Source of the DNA: Phaeodactylum tricornutum CCAP 1055/1
Lineage: Eukaryota > Bacillariophyta > Bacillariophyceae > Surirellales > Neidiaceae
NCBI RefSeq assembly: GCF_000150955.2
Contig: NC_011686.1
Span: 310,001-374,000 of the forward strand
Length of the DNA stretch: 64,000 nucleotides
Direction: 5' to 3'
The position numbers were made by a program, and so were the translations under genes. Shown piece by piece: positions 39,809 to 48,509 of the stretch (its first letter is position 1; each line of letters begins with the position of its first letter). Below the pieces are notes generated by a model that was given only the letters and a program-made list of their open reading frames with translations, was not told the origin of the DNA and did no database searches.

Positions 39809-40876
39809 ATGAGCGATTCATTCAATAATCACCATCGATATCCATCGTACCACTATCCATACGAAGAGACACCTTCGCCATCTAAGGTTAACACCCATCA
39901 CTATTGTCACTCATCGTCCTACCATCCCTCTGCGCCGCGGCATCCCGCTCCGCCCCAAGACGACCAACAATACCGATATGGTTCATCGTACTACTACCCT
40001 CGTGGTGCAGAATTATCTACTCCATCGCAATTGAACGATAGGTACCATCAGCGATGGTATTATTATCCTCCAGATGAGGAGTTCGCATCAGGCGATCATC
40101 AGTTTCAGGATGTTTTCACGCCTTTTGCTGCTTCGAAATATTGTGAAGCAGTGGAAGAAGAGGGACTCGAAACTTATGCACCTCTACCGATCCAGCCGTC
40201 CTTGACGCAATCAAATATCAGAGAAAATACTCTTCCCTCTTCATTGACAGAACGTGCGTCGCCAACGTATTCTTCACCGTCAAGGGTGACTAATGTGGCC
40301 GTCTCTTCATCCTCTGAAGTTCCGCCACTCGAGCTGGAAAAAATTTGGGCTTGCGAATCCGGGGACACGTTTGCCTGTCCCTTTGACTACTACGAACGTG
40401 TCCTCGAACACGCCAAGACGTGTGGCTTTACCATTGCTCGCTCGTTTGAACGCTATTGGGAAGAAGATCAGGAAAAGTTTGGAGTTGTGGTAAAAAAGGG
40501 TTATATTTACTGCAACGTACTCAAATGTCAGCGTGGTCGTCGGGGGTGCTGTTTTGGAATTCGCTTTGTTCATGTACAGAAACAAGGTGTTTACAAGATA
40601 AATAAATGCAACGGGACACATTTGCACGATCTGTGTGTCGGGCCGCACAACAACGGTAGGCGCCGGGCACCGGTGGTGACTCCAAAAGCCTCGAAGCGAT
40701 TGAAGGCGAGCCTCCGGGCGGATGGAAGGGCTGGTACTTCTACATCCATGTATGCTTCGGCAATGAGGAATGACGAAGAAGCATTTCACTCGGAAATGTC
40801 GAGTGCTGTTCCCGATAAGAACCCATCCTGCATACCTGGACCATGCATAGTTGGACGCAGCAGTTTCTATGCTTGA
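39809..40876 (+). CDS. FAR1/WRKY-GCM1-type zinc-finger protein 2
   Basis: This single-exon protein has 355 residues from ATG 39809. The frame is open further upstream through CTCGCT repeats, but without an ATG. The C-terminal zinc-finger domain (FDYYERVLEHAKTCGFTIA ... GYIYCNVLKCQRGRRGCC ... NKCNGTHLHDL) is nearly identical to that of the gene at 37254, and the N-terminal part shares HQFQDVFTPF and the Cys/Glu-rich region. The N-terminus is longer, with Tyr/His/Pro runs. Strong conservation of the finger beside a diverged N-terminus suggests kept DNA-binding specificity with changed regulatory regions. Both end in GRSSxYx, a shared C-terminal motif. Not a transposon: no transposase core, no inverted repeats. 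Confidence 0.78.
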   Translation: MSDSFNNHHRYPSYHYPYEETPSPSKVNTHHYCHSSSYHPSAPRHPAPPQDDQQYRYGSSYYYPRGAELSTPSQLNDRYHQRWYYYPPDEEFASGDHQFQDVFTPFAASKYCEAVEEEGLETYAPLPIQPSLTQSNIRENTLPSSLTERASPTYSSPSRVTNVAVSSSSEVPPLELEKIWACESGDTFACPFDYYERVLEHAKTCGFTIARSFERYWEEDQEKFGVVVKKGYIYCNVLKCQRGRRGCCFGIRFVHVQKQGVYKINKCNGTHLHDLCVGPHNNGRRRAPVVTPKASKRLKASLRADGRAGTSTSMYASAMRNDEEAFHSEMSSAVPDKNPSCIPGPCIVGRSSFYA

Positions 40877-41336
40877 TCAATGCTGCTGCTCTACCAGTTT
40901 GTTAATGCTATGGGCTGTAGCGCACTTCATTGAAAATAACAACCGGTGCTTCCTACATGTTAGCTGGGGCTAGCGGGCGCTGAGGAAAGCACACTTTTAA
41001 GCTGTGCTGCGATGATAGCGAATACACTATGCAATATAAATTTAAATATACCGGTTTCTTTTGAACCGAATCATATGCCCTCTATAGATGTTTACATGCG
41101 CTTAATGTGAAGTGAAATAAATAAATCAAATTTATATATCAAATGATGGGCATATTTAATCTGGAGTGAAATGGGTTCCGGTATTCCACATGAAAGCATC
41201 CTCGCAGTCAGTAGAAGTAGGTATGTAACTCTTTTCTCTCTGTAAAATTAAAGGGAAATATATCTGGGACCAAGACACGAATAGCAATCGCATCTTACAA
41301 TTTATGTAAGTGTGACTCTAGCTGTACAGAGTCCTT
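40877..41336. other. Intergenic region
   Basis: AT-rich convergent flank between the zinc-finger gene and an unknown gene. No feature is recognised. Confidence 0.35.
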
Positions 41337-41894
41337 TCAGGCTGCGGGCGCGTGTTCGCCTGGCCCTGGTAAATAGTCTTGGCGTAGGGCTTCTTCTGCC
41401 AAGAGGTTTGTCAAAATTGGAGCCGTTTCGTTTAAGGCGTCCAGAAATGCTGCTTCTTGCTCCATACAATCCACCGCCGTTGTAATGTGTGATCGGTAGT
41501 CATTGGCTACCAAACGTCGCCCACGAAAGCAACAATTGTTCACGTCTGCAAAGAAGAGTCGGTTGCCTCCAGGCGTTCGCGAGCCGAATAAAAAATAAAC
41601 GGGGTCGGTATAGCTGCCCCCACGTTCGTATATATGCCGCAAAAGCTCGACCGTCAGCCGGTGCTGTCGGCGAGTGCAAGAAATGTAGTCGCCATCGTTT
41701 TCTACAGACAATATTCCCAGGAGTTCGTGAATGCTGGTGAATGCGAGGCATGGCCACGGAACCGTTTCGGGCTGAGCGGAATCGGCCTCATCGTCTGCTG
41801 CGTGGCTCAGTGGGAGATCGATGAACTTCAAGCGGAGACCAAATGATATCGGATCTTTCGCCCGCCCAACAAGGCTCTGCCTTCGTTTGTTCAT
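41337..41894 (-). CDS. Hypothetical protein
   Basis: This codes 185 residues from ATG 41894; the longer frame begins at TTG. The sequence reads as an ordered globular protein: FGLRLKFIDLPLSH, PWPCLAFTSIHELLGIL, RRQHRLTVELLRHIYERGG, PVYFLFGSRTPGGNRLFFAD, and ITTAVDCMEQEAAFLDALNE. I recognise no domain. The alternation of hydrophobic strands and helices argues for a real gene. No signal peptide or membrane segment is seen. Confidence 0.6.
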   Translation of the reverse strand: MNKRRQSLVGRAKDPISFGLRLKFIDLPLSHAADDEADSAQPETVPWPCLAFTSIHELLGILSVENDGDYISCTRRQHRLTVELLRHIYERGGSYTDPVYFLFGSRTPGGNRLFFADVNNCCFRGRRLVANDYRSHITTAVDCMEQEAAFLDALNETAPILTNLLAEEALRQDYLPGPGEHAPAA

Positions 41895-42937
41895 TGTTAA
41901 GACTCTCTCTCGGATTCCGTAGAGACAGAAAGGCAAGAGCGATAATGTGCGACGAAATGTTCGCTATTGTTAACGAAGAGACAAAAAAAATGAAAGTCAC
42001 GAAGGAACCACGTAAAAGTGTTCGTCGACCTTTAGAGTCCGTGGACTGCTAGTTGGTTCGTAATCCCCGAAAGGCGGGCGCGTGTGTCACTCCAACGGCT
42101 TATACTTTGAATACCGCTAGGAAATTTGTTGCGGGATGCACTCTGCGGGACCGGCAGTACCAATATGTCGGCACGAACAAATGAGGATCGATGTCGAAAC
42201 TGGGGTGTGTGCTTAAAAATCATTGTCATCTCGACGGACTTTTGTTGTTGTGACAGGCGAGTAGGTAGTCATAGTGAAAAGGCGAAAACCAGGATGCGAC
42301 CACATTAATTGATGGCCACCAAGAAATGATTATGAACATGTCCCTTGCTCTATGTCAAGCCCTCTCTAGCTACAAATGCGTTCCACCGTAAGCCGCTCGA
42401 CACCCCAATTATCAGCCGTCGTATTTCATTGATCAACATGGACCAACCGGAAACCGGCGAAAACTGGACTCGAGAGTACACTGATGAAGATGCTGCGATT
42501 CCAAATGGAGCATACGGAAAATTGGAGCATACTTACACATAGTAAAGTGCAATTTCCGTCCCTCCTCCACGCGACCTGTCAGTCGAAGTGCAGCGATTAC
42601 AAAAAGTCCAGTAATAATTCTATTATCTGAAAGAATAGATCCCTTCCAATTCAACAGTCACTGAGACACAGTATGGAAAAAATGATCGAGCAAAGGATAC
42701 TGAAGTGCCGTCTCTCGAGGTGCCAAAGCTGATATAAGATATGCATACTTTTCTCCAATGATTGTGTGGACAAGTGCGGCGAATTTCTGATTCAAAACCG
42801 CATTCTTCTGCCCACATAAGTAGGTACGCAGTCTTCAACAAACGCAAACGGAAAAAGCCGCATCGATGAAATCTTCTCTTACAGCGAAAGGATTAAGACT
42901 TTAGAGAAAAATCTGCTATTGACAATGGTTTACTAAA
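41895..42937. other. Intergenic region
   Basis: This holds only short frames, such as 42345-42542. Nothing is recognised. Confidence 0.35.
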
Positions 42938-43500
42938 ATGGCGAGACGACCTCCCAATAATTTGAAACGAGCTATGTCCAGACTGAGCAAGCCATTTCTT
43001 CGACACGGCGATCTGAAGACTGTGAAAGCCCTCCTTTCTCGCTTTCATGGAGCAAATGGTCGAGAAACAGAGCCTATCTTGTTCAGTGTACAGAAGGACG
43101 CATGTCTAAACGTCCTTTTAAGAATTGCAACGGCTTGCTTTTTGCTTAGAGGCGACATGCGCGGTGATGCCCTTATTCATTGAGCATGCCGTGAACCTGT
43201 GTCGACAGCATCACAGTTGCAAACGATCCTTATATATCCTCCACTTCCCGGTGACTTGCTGATACTCCAAAAGCGGAAAGGTAAACTACAATGCATGTCG
43301 CCTGCAAAACGAACGTGTCGGCTTTGTTGAAACAATGTTCTCAATTCCTCTTATTTCGATGCAAGGGAAGTTTTGGCGACCAGAGATGACGATGGACTCA
43401 ACCCGCTTCTTACAGTGGTATCAACAAGAAATCTTACTCTCTTCACGACGTCATATTTAACAAGCCAAAGCAGAGCGCAATCTTCTTTTTTCAATGGAAC
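42938..43500 (+). pseudogene. Degraded ankyrin-repeat gene
   Basis: From ATG 42938 a frame of 81 codons (HGDLKTVKALLSRF ... MRGDALIH) stops at a TGA at 43181-43183. The same frame goes on ACREPVSTASQLQTILIYPP. GDALIH-x-ACRE fits the ankyrin core GxTALHxAC with TGA in place of Leu (TTA). Further down, DDDGLNPLL and another frame with TNVSALLKQCSQFLLF look like more broken repeats. At least one stop and one or more frame changes are needed, so I call a pseudogene. Short isolated ankyrin-like matches can be misleading. Confidence 0.4.
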
Positions 43501-43821
43501 AGAGAAGCGTTGATTCAGCAATACTTCTCCACTTGCTCTAGCGACACGGCTGAAGATGGTAGAACTTATATGGCTACTATTAAAGTAAATGGATTATTCA
43601 ACGTGTGACACAACGAAGATACTGTACGAGGTGGTCGAAAGGTTGACGGATTATACAAGGTACGCCGTCATGCCATTTTCGAAGTGTCGGTCCAAGCCGC
43701 TTCGAATTTTCATTCCACGGAAGCGAATTTTGCGAAACCTTAAATACGACAAAGGTTGACGACGTATTGAACAAATGGTTCTCTCGTGAGTAGGACCAAG
43801 GCCCGGTGACAATCTGCCGGT

Positions 43822-44796
43822 CTACTTGTACTCTTCCACCAAGGCAAAAATGTTTTTGTCTTCGGGGATGTCTTTGTCACATAAAACATGGCGCGCTAAT
43901 TCCATTATTCCCGCCACACTCCGACCGGCATCGATAATGATATTCTTGAGCATTTGCTCCTTGAGTTCGACACCATGAATGCTTTCGAGCTGATGAATCA
44001 GATCTTCAATTTCTTCGTCGCTCAAGAGCATGTCGCCGTTGGCATCGGCCGCCAACATTACCGAAATTAAGTTCTGCAAAAGCTCAGACTTTAGGTTAAC
44101 ATTCATGGACGCTAGAATCTGTTTGGATTCTTCCAGTTGGTTTTCGAGTTCGTCAACCGATTCGCCCTGCATGGATTGTAGAGTTTCAAGTGTTTCTTCC
44201 ATAGTTTGCAGACTATATATGTAGGTGGGGGAGGGCGTGAGAACAAACACGTAAGAAATTCGAATCATGCAGATATATCGGTATCTACGTACTTGGCGAC
44301 GGACTTTTCCATTGTTTGCACTTGTGTCGATAAGCGTTCGTTTTCGGTCGCCAGTTGGTCGACTTCCGACGTTAATCGCTCGTTCGTTTCCGCCAAAGCC
44401 TCCACCTCGGTAAGCTTCCGTTGTTGAATAGCAGCATACGGTGCCAAAATTGTCCCCAGCAGACCTGAAACGAACACTGTAGGGTGTCCAGCGGCTTGGA
44501 AAACCAAGGAAAGCACCGACGTTATAACTGTTAAAATAGTCCACGACAAAATGCGCATGTGAGAATCGACTCCGGAAAACATTTTTTTGGTACAGAGGTA
44601 TGGAACACACGGAAGAACGTCTTACTGGTGTGTCCGTTGTGTACGTACAACTAACGCCGGCGATACTGGCAACGACCTGTTCTTTAACGTAGTGGTCCTT
44701 GATATCTTCTAAAGGCTTAGGCTCTTCGCCGTTTCCGGTTAATAGTGGCGATCGTTCTCCCAATTCGGGATCCGCAGTCGATACAGTGGCTGTCAT
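43822..44796 (-). CDS. TM/coiled-coil/EF-hand protein (divergent pair, minus)
   Basis: There are three exons: 44796-44649, 44569-44293 and 44212-43822. Introns are 79 bp (GTACGT...CCGGAG) and 80 bp (GTACGT...TATATAG), giving 271 residues. The first junction is the least sure, but is the frame-compatible one I found with a strong donor. Order: acidic N-terminus (STADPELGERSPLL), a paired hydrophobic region (ILSWTILTVITSVLSLVFQ and TVFVSGLLGTILAPYAAI), a coiled coil (LAETNERLTSEVDQLATENERLS), then an EF-hand-like domain with the canonical 12-residue loop DANGDMLLSDEE. It shares this layout with the gene at 45174, head to head. A Ca2+-responsive membrane role is inference. Confidence 0.75.
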   Translation of the reverse strand: MTATVSTADPELGERSPLLTGNGEEPKPLEDIKDHYVKEQVVASIAGVSCTYTTDTPVRRSSVCSIPLYQKNVFRSRFSHAHFVVDYFNSYNVGAFLGFPSRWTPYSVRFRSAGDNFGTVCCYSTTEAYRGGGFGGNERAINVGSRPTGDRKRTLIDTSANNGKVRRQVRRYRYICMIRISYVFVLTPSPTYIYSLQTMEETLETLQSMQGESVDELENQLEESKQILASMNVNLKSELLQNLISVMLAADANGDMLLSDEEIEDLIHQLESIHGVELKEQMLKNIIIDAGRSVAGIMELARHVLCDKDIPEDKNIFALVEEYK

Positions 44797-45173
44797 AATC
44801 TAGATGCTGCTCCTGTCTTCTGTAATAGCCGCTGTGTTGTTGAACAATAGTGGTCCGCCAAAGTCCACGGTGCACCGACAGTCTCATCCTCACGAACATC
44901 GGACTGGCCTAGGACGGGATCGCGAGATGCTTGACTTTGAGAACGGATTTTTCCTAAATTGTAATAAATAGATCGGCGGAAAAAGTCAATACATAAGCAC
45001 ATTCAGTCCCGTATTAGCAATTGTAGAATAGATTTTCTGAAACAGAAAGATCTGTTTGCTTCCGGGAAAAAGGCCACCCATTCCATTGTGCCAATCCCTG
45101 AAATTGATTTCATGGCTACAAGGACTTGTAGTTGATCCCTCTTCCATTTCCAATAGCATTTCCCGGTAAAGCC
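44797..45173. promoter_or_regulatory. Shared promoter region of the divergent EF-hand pair
   Basis: 377 bp between the two start codons of related genes, which may share control. No individual element was identified. Confidence 0.35.
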
Positions 45174-46139
45174 ATGGCGGAAGAGACGACTACTCGCAGC
45201 TTGGGTACGGTCAAGGCCACCCTAACGGCATACCAGACGCTGAACAACATTGGCAAGAATCCACTCAACGACGACGGAACGGTTGGTGGCGAAGAGTCGG
45301 ACAGTCTCGTCACCCGACCGCATCTCGGCATTGTCGGAAGCGTCGCCGTGGCGGGGTTACTCGCAGCGATTGCCAGTTTTGTCCTCGTGACGGCGCATTT
45401 GGTAGATTTAGCCTCCGTCACGCTCATGCTCATCGCCCCGCTCGTCGTCGTACAAAAGCACATGCTTCGCAAGCTGGGAGGAATGCGAGGATTACAAAAT
45501 TCCCTGAGACAGAGCGCTAATCGTTTCATGCAGCAAAACTTGACTCTCCACATGTCTGTCAGTAAGCTTTCGCACAATGTCGAAAGGTAAGTGGGGCTCA
45601 CTGGCATAATTCCGAGCATGCAGGATGCTGCGTTCTAGGATATCACCCTCATTTGCTTATTCTTTGACAGCCTCTCTAAAGTTGAAGGGAAACTCCAGGG
45701 TATTGCCGAAAAGTCTGGCACAAAGGTCGACCATCTGTTTGACACGGTTAAGGAGAACGGTGAAATTCAGAAACATATAAAAAAAGCTTTGGAAACGAAG
45801 GTTATGCAGCAGATAATGACGGCTTGTCTTCAAGTCGACCGCGATCGCAATTTCACTCTCGGGCCGCAAGAAGTTAAGATCCTCGAGATGCGTTTGAGCA
45901 ACATCCCTGGTGTCATTTTTGATAAGACCCGGTTCGACGCATTTTTGCAATCCGACCAGGGGGAACTGGCATTGTCCGACGTTTGTGGTATCGCCCGTGT
46001 ATTGCGGGACAACTCTGTCCCGGAAGCGCAACGGATTTTTCGGTTCGCTCCCCAAAAGGTGCTCCAGCAGGGGAAAGCCTCGTCGCCGCGGAGGGGGCTA
46101 TTTGGTATGGGCAGTGCCAGACACGATCTGGTGCCTTAG
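45174..46139 (+). CDS. TM/coiled-coil/EF-hand protein (divergent pair, plus)
   Basis: There are two exons, 45174-45586 and 45671-46139, with an 84-bp intron (GTAAGT...TTGACAG), giving 293 residues from ATG 45174. It has the same layout as its divergent neighbour. Two hydrophobic helices (GIVGSVAVAGLLAAIASFVLV and a second ending MLIAPLVVVQ) are followed by a helical linker (LTLHMSVSKLSHNVESLSK) and an EF-hand-like domain with the loop DRDRNFTLGPQE. The C-terminus is basic and Ser-rich (PRRGLFGMGSARHD). The loop keeps acidic ligands at positions 1 and 3 and Glu at 12, but Asn at 5, so calcium binding is plausible. The function is unknown. Confidence 0.8.
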
Positions 46140-46571
46140 TCGAGCCCACCCGTGGGCATCAGCATCGTGCTTGGACCATACCATGACAATTGAGCGGCTC
46201 AGCATGCTATAACTATCTATTTAAAGAGGCGATGAATGATTGTTCTGTCCCTCTCGTATGGTTGTGGATGATTTAAAAGCTCATCTCATTTCGATGGTTC
46301 AAGGGACACAAACTAGTTAACTCTTGTTCGAGGGACTCGCATTTTCCGATCCTATTGCATAGCATTAGTAAGAATAGAGTGATCTACTTATCTCTACAAA
46401 GCAAACCAAAAATTCCTAACTTTCGAATACGAATCTTCCGTAGGACTTCGGTCCTGTATTTCGTTTCTTGTCAACATGTGATTGACTATCAATCAAGTCC
46501 CGTATTGTTCTGCCCATTTCATCAGCGCAAATTCGCATGTTCTTGCGATCTGCTGTCCTGAGCTTCACACC
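46140..46571. other. Intergenic region
   Basis: No gene is recognised between the EF-hand gene and the LRR gene, which run in the same direction. Confidence 0.35.
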
Positions 46572-47726
46572 ATGGCGGTTAGACCACAAATATTGACAAC
46601 TTTACGGCAGATAGACCCTATCCCGGTTAAGTTGGAGATTCGTAAAGCTTCCTTGAACTTTTTGGCGGATGACACGACCGAGGCGGATGGTTTTTTTCAG
46701 GAGCTTTTGCTTTCTGTCTTGACCAATACTTCGATTCAAAAGCTCACCATTTATTTGGAAAACCTACATGATCTAAACACTTTGGCAAGCAAACGACTCG
46801 AGACGCTTTGGCCAGTGCTATGTCGGCTGCCGTCACTTTATGAAGTGGAGATTGACGGGCGTCATGATTGTATGCCAGCGCACGTGTTGATTCGTTTTTT
46901 GGGATGCGATAACGTCGATTGTTTTCTACATGTAAGAAAATTGACTTTGAAAAATGTCGCATTTATCCAAGAATACGAACTATTGCCATCATTAATTGTA
47001 CATTTACCCCGACTTCAAAGCTTGGAAGATTTTTCATGGAGGCGATTCGCTTGTGTGAACATGGGCAGAGAAGTGCGTCCGTTGCTGTTGACGATCTTTG
47101 CTTTGCCGCGTTTAAAACACATTCATCTGGAAAACTTATCTCGTGGAGTTGATCATCAAGAGCTGGCCCCGTGTATAAATCGCCTATCTTCTATTTCGTC
47201 CCTTCAATCCTTGGCTTTACTGGGCTTCGATTTCCAGGAAGAGATCAGCCTGTCCGTTGCATCCTTGCTACGACAGTCGACATCTCTGCGATCTCTGACG
47301 TTGGGATCCACTTTGACGCCTAAGGCGGGGCGTCGTATTTTCTTTGCCTTGTCCGAAAATCTGACACTTGAACATCTTGAGATAAGGTGTTGGAGCGGGT
47401 GGCAGCGGGGTCACGAAGCGAGTCGTGCATGGCGTACATTGGCTCTGGTACTCTGCTACCAAAATACCACGATTAGCAACATTCAAGTATCATTCGGTAG
47501 TTGTAACGGAAGATCCTCAAATCCACTGAGCAATCCTCATTGGAAAAAAGTAAAGCTTTATCTTGAAGTGAATCGAAAGGGCTTAAGAAGGAGACCGTTG
47601 TCCGAGGACGAAGGCATTTTTTTGCCGAATATGTTGGCTACTGTAGCGCACAGCCAATCTTGTCTGTATCAGATATTGCGCTTGAACGTGCACCACCTCC
47701 CAAATTTGAAGAACCCAAGCAACTGA
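46572..47726 (+). CDS. LRR protein (RNI-like)
   Basis: This single-exon protein has 384 residues from ATG 46572. Several leucine-rich repeats of the ribonuclease-inhibitor kind are visible: LRRs around VRKLTLKNVAFI, LQSLEDFSW, LKHIHLENLSRGV, SLQSLALLGFDFQEE, SLRSLTLGSTL and TLEHLEIRC. There is no signal peptide, so it is probably cytosolic or nuclear. LRR proteins bind other proteins; the partner is unknown. The C-terminus is a basic linker without repeats. Confidence 0.75.
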   Translation: MAVRPQILTTLRQIDPIPVKLEIRKASLNFLADDTTEADGFFQELLLSVLTNTSIQKLTIYLENLHDLNTLASKRLETLWPVLCRLPSLYEVEIDGRHDCMPAHVLIRFLGCDNVDCFLHVRKLTLKNVAFIQEYELLPSLIVHLPRLQSLEDFSWRRFACVNMGREVRPLLLTIFALPRLKHIHLENLSRGVDHQELAPCINRLSSISSLQSLALLGFDFQEEISLSVASLLRQSTSLRSLTLGSTLTPKAGRRIFFALSENLTLEHLEIRCWSGWQRGHEASRAWRTLALVLCYQNTTISNIQVSFGSCNGRSSNPLSNPHWKKVKLYLEVNRKGLRRRPLSEDEGIFLPNMLATVAHSQSCLYQILRLNVHHLPNLKNPSN

Positions 47727-48509
47727 AATGTTAGCAGCCAGTGCTATTCTTGGAAAGGGATATTGCGGCCCAGACAGTATTGCAACCATGAGAAGTGTTC
47801 GCGCTTTGTGTCCCGTTGGCAATCTAATCACAAGCTTTCAGCCATGAATCGATCGGGACTTCACGGAAAATACGCAGCTTTGTCGCCCTCTTGATTGGAT
47901 ACGTTTGAATGATCCAATTTGCACGTTGCATACTTTAAAGACAATTCAATTTGGTTGTGGGAATACCCTATTGTGTCGCACTTGACGAAGATATATTTTG
48001 ATTCACGAACGCTAGGCTCATTGGAATGCATTGGTACAATGATAATTGGCTGGCGAAATTTCAGTATGTTGGAATAGGCATTGCATCTCTTGCCTTGGAT
48101 TGAACTAAAACAATTGTGATAATTCGTATAGAGAGCAAGCTTTCTTTGGTATATCCATTGAAGTGGGTTTACATTAGTAGTGTAAATGCAAATGCTGAAA
48201 TTTTCCGATTTGAAGATTTGCCTAGACAATCTGGAAAGCTATTTCCGATGTTTTGAGATCTATGTAGAGTGTTGATACCTATCCAGATCCGGGTTATGTT
48301 TAGGCACATACCCCATTCTAAGGCCTGTGCGGCTCTGACCAACGTCTGCAACGATGAACGACAATCATCGAGGTCTTACAGCACATTCCTTTTTTTCTAG
48401 GTTTCTATTCCACCTGTCTCAAAAAGCGTTTGTCTTTCCGTAAGCTACGTTTATAAATACACTACACACAGAGAAAAAGTTAGGAGATTATTGATATCAT
48501 TTTCGCAGG
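47727..48509. other. Intergenic region; possible 5' UTR intron of eIF3c
   Basis: The eIF3c start is directly preceded by a good acceptor, TATCATTTTCGCAG|GATG. A leader intron ending at 48508 is possible. No other feature is seen. Confidence 0.35.

Noticed and set aside
37254-40876. Mutator-like transposon
   Set aside because: Only the FAR1-type finger is present. No transposase catalytic core, SWIM domain or terminal inverted repeats were found around the two genes.
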